Source of the DNA: Salinirussus sp.
Lineage (GTDB): Archaea; Halobacteriota; Halobacteria; Halobacteriales; Haloarculaceae
NCBI GenBank assembly: GCA_028275005.1
Contig: JAQCNN010000152.1
Location: 1 to 15,758 of the forward strand
Length of the DNA: 15,758 nucleotides
Reading direction: 5' to 3'
The notes below the pieces were generated by a model. That model saw only the letters and a list, made by a program, of their open reading frames with translations. It made no database searches and was not told the DNA's origin. Shown in pieces: positions 5,659 to 12,005 of the stretch. The position numbers were made by a program, and so were the translations under genes. How positions within the stretch are numbered: the first letter of the stretch is position 1; the number at the start of each line of letters is the position of its first letter.

Positions 5659-5820
5659 GTGCTGGCGACCGGCGCAGTCACGGCTCCGACCTGTGGCCTC
5701 GCCTACAACGCGCTGACGTTCACGGCGCTCGTACGTGAGAGTGTCGCACGCCACCGCCGGTTCGGGGGTGTCTCACCGCACGGAGCTTGGATCTGGACTA
5801 TGGTACAAACAGTGGCCTGA
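5659..5820 (+). CDS. Possible 53-residue protein with one hydrophobic segment
   Basis: A GTG-started frame encodes VLATGAVTAPTCGLAYNALT followed by FTALVRESVARHRRFGG and a Trp-containing end. The first 28 residues could form a membrane segment and third codon positions are GC-rich, as in real genes here. There is no clear promoter and no recognised family, and the frame is closed just upstream by TGA codons. It could equally be a decayed remnant. Offered at low confidence because it fills an otherwise empty gap. Confidence 0.2.
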   Translation: MLATGAVTAPTCGLAYNALTFTALVRESVARHRRFGGVSPHGAWIWTMVQTVA

Positions 5821-5872
5821 TACTCCGGCGACCTGCGCTGTCATCGGGGTCGAGGCTCCCCCGTCGACCGGA

Positions 5873-6544
5873 TTACACCGATGTCGTGGTCGCTTCGAGT
5901 CTGACACGCCGTGTGTCCTCGGTGCCCCAGTCACCGGCGTCACTCAGGTCCGTGTTGTCGATGACAAGGTAGTATGTCCCCGCTGGTAGCCGGATGTCGG
6001 TCACCTCGACGCCGGAGTTAACGTCGGGCGCGGAGCCGTCCATGTACTGTGGCCGAATCCCCTCCCGGACCTCGTTTGCGAGGGCACGGTACTCCTCGAA
6101 TTCCGACGGCGGATACAGCAGCATGTCGAAGTCGTAGTTCTCGTCCCGCTGATTGATTGCGCGGTATGTCAGGCTGAACTCCGCGGCAACCGAGAACTCC
6201 CACGCCCAGAAGTTCTCCCTCGCTGAGATGCTGTGTGCGCCCGAATAGGAGGGGTAGGTTACCTCTGTGGTCGTCTGTGGTTGGGAGTCGGTCGACGAGC
6301 CGGCTGACCCGCCGTTTTCGGTCGAACCCGCAGTCCCGCCGCCGGACTGTACGTCCGATTCACGCTGAACAGCGGGGTCTCTCGGTGCGTAGTCCTCGCT
6401 GTCGACGACACCGTCTCCGTCCGAGTCCTGTACGTCGTTGTCGTCCGCTGCACTACCGTCTGAGCTACACCCGGCAAGTGCCAGTGTGAGGCCGGCCGAG
6501 ACCCCCGCCAACAGCGTCCTACGGGTTGGTTGTCGATTGTCCAC
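5873..6544 (-). CDS. Tat lipoprotein with a calcium-binding-type acidic repeat
   Basis: From the GTG at 6544 the product has 223 residues: R8-R9 in PTRRTLLAG, a hydrophobic stretch, and a lipobox LALAGC with Cys26, so Tat export and lipid anchoring are expected. A TTG two codons upstream (6550) is an alternative start that adds MS. Residues 40-51 read DSDGDGVVDSED, the D-x-D-x-D-G..D..D spacing of EF-hand-like or thrombospondin-3-type calcium loops. A Gly/Ser/Thr-rich linker (about 62-95) leads to a beta-rich C-terminal domain with 'FSVAAEFSLTYRAI', 'YDFDMLLYPPSEFEEY' and 'IRLPAGTYYLVIDNTD', reminiscent of PPC-like beta-sandwich domains. It is a surface protein of unknown partner. It is transcribed alone on the minus strand with no strong TATA box. 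Confidence 0.8.
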   Translation of the reverse strand: MDNRQPTRRTLLAGVSAGLTLALAGCSSDGSAADDNDVQDSDGDGVVDSEDYAPRDPAVQRESDVQSGGGTAGSTENGGSAGSSTDSQPQTTTEVTYPSYSGAHSISARENFWAWEFSVAAEFSLTYRAINQRDENYDFDMLLYPPSEFEEYRALANEVREGIRPQYMDGSAPDVNSGVEVTDIRLPAGTYYLVIDNTDLSDAGDWGTEDTRRVRLEATTTSV

Positions 6545-6896
6545 ACTCAAGCGACCCCGGTCAGTCGGATGGCTGTTCGCCTCTGAGTATCACTGTTGAA
6601 AGTCGCCGTCGCTCTGCCCCAACTCTGTCACACTGCGTCGCGGAGGCCGGGTTCCACGGGACAGCCGCACCGACGGGAGAGCCACCGCGGGCAGGGCTGG
6701 GGGGACTGTGTCGGGGGTGACGGGTGCCCTGAGGACCCGCCTCATACTGCCGGCTGTACGTCTGTGACGAATTTCGCGACCCCGGGGTCGCGGATATCTT
6801 CAACCAGTTACAGCCAGCAGTATCAGACACGCTCTTGCAGACCCTGCAACACGCAGCCTCGGTTGAAGTACACACCGCCTGACCGATGATACGGAC
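6545..6896. other. Intergenic stretch holding one copy of the 80-base repeat
   Basis: Apart from the palindromic repeat at 6744-6823, this 352-base gap between two divergent genes contains nothing I can name. The 199 bases before the repeat must carry the promoter of the lipoprotein gene, but no strong TATA box is visible. The 73 bases after the repeat should carry the promoter of the 47-residue membrane protein. Confidence 0.6.
6744..6823. repeat. 80-base palindromic repeat element, copy 1
   Basis: This copy is identical to the one at 7040-7119. It begins ATACTGCCGGCTGTA and ends TACAGCCAGCAGTAT, which are inverted copies matching at 14 of 15 positions. The centre (6775-6792) is the perfect palindrome CGCGACCCCGGGGTCGCG. 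The whole unit can fold back on itself. Terminal inverted repeats with no coding capacity suggest a MITE-like or small intergenic mobile element. I see no target-site duplication. From memory only, similar ends recur between genes in other haloarchaea. Confidence 0.85.
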
Positions 6897-7040
6897 ATGA
6901 ACTTCAGCAAGAAGTCCATCGCAGGTATCGTTGCAGTAGCAATTGCCGCCGTGTACGGCCTGGTTCGCTGGCGGAGCGACACAGACGACGCCGGTGACGA
7001 AGTGACCGTGACCGAGGAGCAGGTCCCCGCCGCGGACTGA
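6897..7040 (+). CDS. 47-residue single-TM protein
   Basis: From an ATG, the product begins MNFSKKSIAGIVAVAIAAVY, continues GLVRWRSD, and ends in an acidic tail (DTDDAGDEVTVTEEQVPAAD). Residues 7-23 form one hydrophobic segment flanked by basic residues on both sides, with an acidic C-terminal tail. Codon use is typical of the host. Many haloarchaea encode such tiny membrane proteins of unknown function; I recognise no named family. It is bracketed by two identical 80-base repeats, and the A that begins the right-hand repeat (7040) is the third base of its TGA stop codon. No clear TATA box lies in the 73 bases between the left repeat and the ATG. Confidence 0.65.
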   Translation: MNFSKKSIAGIVAVAIAAVYGLVRWRSDTDDAGDEVTVTEEQVPAAD

Positions 7041-7119
7041 TACTGCCGGCTGTACGTCTGTGACGAATTTCGCGACCCCGGGGTCGCGGATATCTTCAAC
7101 CAGTTACAGCCAGCAGTAT
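7040..7119. repeat. 80-base palindromic repeat element, copy 2
   Basis: It is an exact copy of 6744-6823 in the same orientation, 296 bases away. The same near-perfect terminal inverted repeats bound it and the 18-base palindrome lies at 7071-7088. Identity over all 80 bases implies recent duplication, gene conversion or strong constraint. As a hairpin directly after a stop codon it could also act on the 3' end of the small gene's mRNA. Confidence 0.85.
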
Positions 7120-7295
7120 GGGTGTAGGTGCCCGCGGCTGACCCACGAGCCGTGTTTCGGCACCTGCCGGAAGGGTCCGCTTGTGTCGTTCGTTGCCGGG
7201 CGGGCCGCCAGGACAGCGCCGCAAACTGGCGACACCGAATACGTCGGTCTGTGGGACCGGGCGGGCAACGGCGCGCGGACGGCGCCGGACCGGAC

Positions 7296-7439
7296 TCACC
7301 CCTTTATTCGATGCGTCACGATATCCCCGCCACAGGCCGGACACGCTGGTCGCTTGCGCTGTAGGTTCGTCCCACAGTCGCGACACTCGTGGTGAACGAC
7401 TCCGCCACCCACGAACGGAAGCAGGTCGAGCACACCCAT
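7296..7439 (-). CDS. 47-residue zinc-ribbon protein
   Basis: Read leftward from an ATG at 7439, the product begins MGVLDLLPFVGGGVVHHECR, then DCGTNLQRKRPACPAC, and ends in GGDIVTHRIKG. C19-x2-C22 and C33-x2-C36 form a compact zinc-ribbon knuckle pair of the type seen in short haloarchaeal zinc proteins. The first 15 residues are hydrophobic but too short for a sure membrane segment. No partner is evident: the next minus-strand gene upstream (DUF309) ends 374 bases away. The frame could open further upstream, but that extension has no protein-like features, and the ATG immediately before the conserved-looking ribbon is the natural start. The function is unknown; RNA, DNA or protein contact is possible. 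Confidence 0.65.
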   Translation of the reverse strand: MGVLDLLPFVGGGVVHHECRDCGTNLQRKRPACPACGGDIVTHRIKG

Positions 7440-7813
7440 AGGACATCTGAAACTACGTTCGCTCTCCCTGGTAAAGCTTCGTACTCGGCGCCGACCCTGC
7501 GTCACCGCTCCAGATAGCCGTCTCAGCGCCTGAGGCGGTGACATCATTGACCAGTCGTGCCGTCGAGGGCGGCCTTTGAGAAGTGTCCGAGGGTGGGGCA
7601 GTCGGCGGCGCAGCCGTCCTGACGAGTCGACAGTCGTGTTTTGGGGCGTGTTTACCGAAATTTCGTTCACCCGAGGCCGGCCGGTGTGAGCGGGAGAGAC
7701 CGGGCGGCGGTGTCGGTGGCCGTCGGGCTGTCACCGCGGACGGTGGCCGTGGCCGTCGGCTCGGTGAGGCCGCGTTCGGGGTGCAGCCGCGAACTGGAGG
7801 AGCTGTCCGCCCC
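7440..7813. other. Gene-free stretch between the zinc ribbon and the DUF309 gene
   Basis: I see no supported gene in these 374 bases. A short palindrome CGAAATTTCG lies at 7656-7665. On the minus strand an open frame ending at 7453 carries a protein-like tail (TARLVNDVTASGAETAIWSG and on) but no matching start or N-terminal part, so it may be a gene remnant. Frames crossing from here into the DUF309 gene are shadows of it. Confidence 0.5.
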
Positions 7814-8431
7814 TCACTCGAAGAGGCCGGTGACGTCGTCCTCGCGGTTGCGGCGCCGCCCGACGTGCTCGGAGAGACGCTGGAAGATGATATCACGGTG
7901 CTCGGGGTCGCGGACGAAGTCGAACACCAGCGGCAGGAAGGGGCTCCCGGTCGTCTCGTCGGCGGCGTCGGCGCGGGCGTACGCGGCGGCGTCCGCGACG
8001 GTCGCCTCGTCGTATCCCCCCTCCTCGGCGACCACCTCCGCGGCGACGCAGGTCGCTTCGAGGTCCAGGGTCCCGGGCACGGGCTGCCGGCCGTCGTGAC
8101 AGAGCGTGAGTGGGTCGCGGTCCGCGAGGAGGTCGGGGTCAGCCTCGAGGGCGGCGAGGAACTCGCGGACGTCGCCGACGTTGAGGTCGCGGTAGTCGGC
8201 GGGAACGTCGGCGAGATACTCCTGTGCGCTCCCGGCGAGCCCGGTCGCCCCCGAGTCGTTGCCCTCGGTCGCGTGGTAGACCGCGGCGGTGAACTGGATC
8301 AGGCCGTGGAGGAAGCGCTCGTCGGCGGTGCCCGACTCCAGGTCGAGCCAGTGGTCCTCCCAGGCGTCGTGGGCGGCGTGGTAGCCGCCGGCGTTGTAGA
8401 TGGCGACGCCGGCCCGGAGGTGTGCGTCCAT
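7814..8431 (-). CDS. DUF309 family protein
   Basis: The 205-residue product starts MDAHLRAGVAIYNAGGYHAA, then HDAWEDHWLDLES, DERFLHGLIQFTAAVYHATE and GNDSG. This is the DUF309 signature: a Phe/Tyr-Asn-x-Gly-x-Tyr/Phe-x-x-AH-x-x-WE-x-x-W helix pair followed by RFLxGLIQ and an HA or YH pair. The family is all-helical and its biochemical role is not established. The C-terminal half (about 110-205) is an acidic helical extension typical of haloarchaeal members. The ATG at 8431 is preferred over longer upstream openings because homologous sequence starts there and the upstream codons overlap the divergent promoter region shared with the gene at 8557. A weak TATA-like CTTTTG lies about 27 bases before the ATG. 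It appears to be a single gene and cytoplasmic. Confidence 0.85.
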   Translation of the reverse strand: MDAHLRAGVAIYNAGGYHAAHDAWEDHWLDLESGTADERFLHGLIQFTAAVYHATEGNDSGATGLAGSAQEYLADVPADYRDLNVGDVREFLAALEADPDLLADRDPLTLCHDGRQPVPGTLDLEATCVAAEVVAEEGGYDEATVADAAAYARADAADETTGSPFLPLVFDFVRDPEHRDIIFQRLSEHVGRRRNREDDVTGLFE

Positions 8432-8556
8432 ACCCGGGTTCGGGGCGGCGCGGGCAAAAGTCCCACTCCGGAGCCCCGAGGCTGAAGGCGCTGTTTGGGT
8501 GAGCGTCACCGTTATTCACCGCGCCCCACAAGGATGGCCAACACGCCGCCCTGAAT

Positions 8557-11382
8557 ATGGCCGAGGACACAGAGTTCGGGACCGGAGCGTCCCGGGAGTA
8601 CGCCCGCGTCCTGCTGGTCGCCTGCTGTCTGCTCGCGGTGGTCGTCGCCGGGACGGTGGTGCCGGCGCTGTCGACCGGCGAGGGTGACGGCGTCGCCGGG
8701 AGCCCCATCGAGTCGACACTACCCGACGGCGCGGTCGCCGGCGGGGGTGCGGAGGTTCCGGACGGGGGCTCCGGCGGCTCCGGGTCTGACGGCGACGGTG
8801 GCGGCCTCGGCGCCCTGAACCCCGGCTCCTTTGCCGGCGTTGGCGGCCCCATCGACGAGAACGCCTTCCGGTCACAGGACGCGACGGACCACTTCACCGT
8901 CCGGAGCACCGAACCAGCCTACTGGCGAACCGGCGCGTACGACGAGTACGCCGGCTCGGGCTGGGCCCGCAGCGGCGACACCACCCCCTACGACGGGCCG
9001 ATCGCCGGAAGCAGCGCGAACGGGAGCCTGACGACCTACGAGGTGAGCCTGAACCGCTCGGCGACGACACTCCCGACGGTCTGGCGGCCCCGGACCGTCG
9101 AGGGGCTCGATGACATCGCCGTCACCGACCGTCGTGCGGTCGTACCGACGGAGGAGCTCCCCCCGGGAACGAGCTTCACCGCTACCAGCGACCGGCCGTC
9201 CCGCGACCCGGCGGTCCTCCGGTCAGCCGGGCAGGACTACCCCGACGCGGTCGAGGAACGGTACGCCACTCTTCCCGACAGCGTCCCCGACCGGGTCGGG
9301 GCGTTCACCGACAACCTCACCGCCGACGCCGACACCCCATACGAGACCGCACAGACAGTCGAGGCCTGGCTGGAGGCAAACAAGGAGTACTCGCTGAACG
9401 CCTCCCGCCGGGGCGAGGACATCGCCGACAGCTTCATCTTCGAGATGGAGCGGGGCTACTGTGAGTACTACGCCACGTCGATGGCCGTAATGTTGCGCTC
9501 ACAGGGGGTGCCCGCCCGCTACGTCGTCGGCTACTCGACGGGTCAGCAGGTCGCCGAGAGCACCTATCAGGTGCGAAGTCTCAACGCCCACGCCTGGGTG
9601 GAGGTCTACTTCGAGGGGGTCGGCTGGGTGAAGTTCGACCCCACCCCAGGCGGTGCCCGCCTCCGGAGTGAGCAGTCGGCCGTCGAGGAGCAACAGCCCG
9701 CCGCCGACTACGACCCCCGCGAGCGGGGGAGCCCCGAGGAGACGTTCACGCCCGGCGACAGTACGGTCGACCCCGACCACGGCGGGGACGAGGGGCCAAG
9801 CCGCAGGACGGAGGAGGGGGTCCAGGTGTCACTGGACCGGCGACCTGTCCCCGGCGCGAACGTCACGGTGACACTCACCGAGAACTCCTCGCCGGTGACC
9901 GCGGCACGGGTGTTGTTCAACGGCGAGGCGGTCGGGGTCACCGGTGACGACGGGCGCCTCGTCGCGACTGTCCCCTACACCGACCGGCTCGTAATCGACG
10001 TCGAGACGTCGGAGCGAAACCTCGTCTACGTCGACCAGCCGGCGAACGCGACCGGGGTACCGGACGAGAGCCGGACCGCGGTCCGGCTGGGGGCCGGCCC
10101 GTCGGCCCCGTCCGGCCAACCCCTGGTCACTGTCGGCCCCACCGAGGACACGGTCAGTTACCCGGTCGACACGGACGCGACGGTGGCTGTCGCCGGCCAG
10201 CCACGCGCCGGCGGGAACGTGACCGTTATCGCCAGCATCGACCGGCTCCCCGTGCGGGACGCGGCGGTCCGCGTCGGCGGCGAGACTGTCACGAGGACCA
10301 ACGACAACGGCCGCGCCGACGTGCGCCTACCCCCCACGACAGGCAACGTCACCGTCACAGTCGAGCGCCGGCCGGTGAGCGGGGAGACGACCGTCGAGGT
10401 CCCCGCGCTGTCCGTCGAGGTGGAGCCGACGGCGCCGCTTGCACTCCCGCTGACCGAGGCGACTGTCACGGCCCGACTCGGTGACCAGCGCCTCGCCGGC
10501 GCGCCCGTCTCGGTCGACGGGGAGCAGGTCGCCACCACGGGCATCAACGGGACCGCGACGGTGACACTCCCGCTCTCGGGCAGCGCCGCGGTGGCCGTCA
10601 GCGACGGGTCGCTGACCGCCCGCGAGACCGTCGACAGGCTGTTCGTCCACCTCCTGCTCGTCCTGGCCGGGCTGGCGGCCGCGGTCGGTGGACTGGTCGT
10701 CGGGGCCATGCGACTCGGCCACGGGCCACGTGGCCTGCTGGCGCTGGTTCGACGGCTGCCCGGCCTGGCGGTCAAATACGCACAGCTCGCGCTCGTGATG
10801 CTTGTGACCGGTGGCGGTGACCTGCTCCGGGCCGGGCTCGCCAGCCTCCGGCAGACGGCGGGGGCGCTGGCGGCCCTCCTCAAGGGGCGGGCGAGCGTCG
10901 CCGACCTCCGGGCGAGGCTGGGGGTGTGGTACCGCAGGCGCCGGCCAGGACGGTCACCCGGCGGGAGGGGCGTCACTGCGAGCGGCACGGACGAGGGGCA
11001 GGTGACTGTCCGGACGGCCTGGCGGCGACTCGTCGATGGGCTCAGCGTCCGGCGCCCGGAGACAAAGACGCCGGGTGAGCTCGCCGCCCACGCGGTCGAG
11101 CGCGACGGGCTCCCGGCCGGTGCCGTCGGCACACTCCGGGACACCTTCCGGGAGGTGGAGTACGGCGGCCGGCCGACCGACGGCCGGCTCGAGCGGGTCC
11201 AGTCGGCGCTCGTGGCGGTCGAACGCGCCGGCGACCCGGACGCGGGCGCCGACGCGGACACGGCTACCAGCACGGGGGCCGCGACGGACGGCGGGACGGC
11301 AGTCGGCGGCCCACCGACCGGGCCGGGCGGGAATACTGAGGGGAGTGAGACAGCCACGGACACGGCCGGGGACCGGGAGTGA
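8557..11382 (+). CDS. Membrane-anchored transglutaminase-core protein with Ig-like repeats and DUF4129 tail (TgpA-like)
   Basis: This 941-residue protein has a short cytoplasmic start, one membrane segment (about 18-40), and then an outer Gly/Asp-rich region. A transglutaminase-like core follows (about 265-370) with the expected triad: C302 in GYCEYYATSMAVML, H345 in NAHAWVEVYF and D361 in WVKFDPTPGG. After an acidic linker come three Ig-like, carboxypeptidase-regulatory-type repeats (about 424-500, 541-617 and 618-690), each with a 'V.V.GE.V..T..NGRA.V.LP' core. A second membrane segment lies at about 695-718 and a weaker hydrophobic stretch near 741-765. The cytoplasmic end carries a DUF4129-like helical domain (about 815-895) and an acidic A/T/G tail. 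Bacterial TgpA has the same core and DUF4129 but starts with several membrane helices, absent here. It is the first gene of a four-gene operon and its stop shares one base with the next ATG. Confidence 0.85.
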   Translation: MAEDTEFGTGASREYARVLLVACCLLAVVVAGTVVPALSTGEGDGVAGSPIESTLPDGAVAGGGAEVPDGGSGGSGSDGDGGGLGALNPGSFAGVGGPIDENAFRSQDATDHFTVRSTEPAYWRTGAYDEYAGSGWARSGDTTPYDGPIAGSSANGSLTTYEVSLNRSATTLPTVWRPRTVEGLDDIAVTDRRAVVPTEELPPGTSFTATSDRPSRDPAVLRSAGQDYPDAVEERYATLPDSVPDRVGAFTDNLTADADTPYETAQTVEAWLEANKEYSLNASRRGEDIADSFIFEMERGYCEYYATSMAVMLRSQGVPARYVVGYSTGQQVAESTYQVRSLNAHAWVEVYFEGVGWVKFDPTPGGARLRSEQSAVEEQQPAADYDPRERGSPEETFTPGDSTVDPDHGGDEGPSRRTEEGVQVSLDRRPVPGANVTVTLTENSSPVTAARVLFNGEAVGVTGDDGRLVATVPYTDRLVIDVETSERNLVYVDQPANATGVPDESRTAVRLGAGPSAPSGQPLVTVGPTEDTVSYPVDTDATVAVAGQPRAGGNVTVIASIDRLPVRDAAVRVGGETVTRTNDNGRADVRLPPTTGNVTVTVERRPVSGETTVEVPALSVEVEPTAPLALPLTEATVTARLGDQRLAGAPVSVDGEQVATTGINGTATVTLPLSGSAAVAVSDGSLTARETVDRLFVHLLLVLAGLAAAVGGLVVGAMRLGHGPRGLLALVRRLPGLAVKYAQLALVMLVTGGGDLLRAGLASLRQTAGALAALLKGRASVADLRARLGVWYRRRRPGRSPGGRGVTASGTDEGQVTVRTAWRRLVDGLSVRRPETKTPGELAAHAVERDGLPAGAVGTLRDTFREVEYGGRPTDGRLERVQSALVAVERAGDPDAGADADTATSTGAATDGGTAVGGPPTGPGGNTEGSETATDTAGDRE

Positions 11383-12005
11383 TGGGGGCCCGGAGCCTGC
11401 TCGGCCTGCTCGGCGCGGTACTGGCGGCCGCCGGCGCGGTCGCGGTCTTCCTGCCGGATACCGTCCGGTCGGTCGGGCCGGTCCGGCGGGCCGTCGAGGC
11501 GGTCGGCGGGGTCGAGCCGACCGGCGCGGTGTTGCTGGCAAGCGGCGTGACGGGGCTGTACCTCGCCGTCGCGGCCCGTTCGAGCGGGGAGACGCTGTCC
11601 CCCGAGGACCCGGCCGACCGTCGGTTCGCGACCGTGACCGAGGCGCCGCCGGAGGCCGTCACCGCCGACCGTCGGCGGCTGGCAGGGGCCGACCTCGACG
11701 CGACCGTCGACCGGGCGAGCAAGGTTGGCGGGGCCGCCCTCCAGGAGGCACACAGGAGGCTCGCCCGGACGGCGACAGACGTCTACGCCGAGTACGCGGA
11801 GCTCGACCGCGAGCAGGCCCGCGAGGCAGTCAGGACGGGGGCCTGGACGGACGACCCCGTCGCCGCCGCATTCCTGGCCGGTGAGAGCGGGCCGGAGCCC
11901 GGGCTCGGCGGCCGGGTCCGGCTGTGGCTGGTCCCCGAGCGCGAGCGGGCTCGTCGGGTCGAGCGAACCGTCCAGGCCGTCGAGCGGCTGGGGGGGGAGA
12001 CGTGA
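11382..12005 (+). CDS. Two-TM membrane protein of the transglutaminase/DUF58 operon
   Basis: The 207-residue product starts at an ATG that shares its A with the preceding TGA stop (TGATG). Two hydrophobic segments (about 5-25, SLLGLLGAVLAAAGAVAVFL, and about 47-66, TGAVLLASGVTGLYLAVAAR) are followed by a long cytoplasmic acidic helical domain: PEAVTADRRRLAGADLDATV, ARTATDVYAEYAELDREQAR, then a C-terminal WLVPERERARRVERTVQAVE helix. It corresponds to the small haloarchaeal membrane protein regularly found between the transglutaminase and DUF58 genes (annotated, as I recall, as DUF7269). No catalytic motif is visible. A scaffold or coupling role between its neighbours is an inference from position. 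The overlap and shared direction point to translational coupling. Confidence 0.75.
   Translation: MGARSLLGLLGAVLAAAGAVAVFLPDTVRSVGPVRRAVEAVGGVEPTGAVLLASGVTGLYLAVAARSSGETLSPEDPADRRFATVTEAPPEAVTADRRRLAGADLDATVDRASKVGGAALQEAHRRLARTATDVYAEYAELDREQAREAVRTGAWTDDPVAAAFLAGESGPEPGLGGRVRLWLVPERERARRVERTVQAVERLGGET

Noticed and set aside
7453..7560. Minus-strand frame with a protein-like tail ending at 7453
   Set aside because: No start codon or family signature; the upstream part is low complexity. Mentioned only as a possible remnant.
7583..8485. A 300-codon plus-strand frame antisense to the DUF309 gene
   Set aside because: The opposite strand carries a clear DUF309 signature; this frame is Gly/Val/Arg-rich with no recognisable domain.
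8534..8554. Six-codon upstream reading frame (ATG to TGA) just before the transglutaminase ATG
   Set aside because: The likely transcript start near 8540 (from the weak TATA at 8512) would exclude its ATG; no other support.
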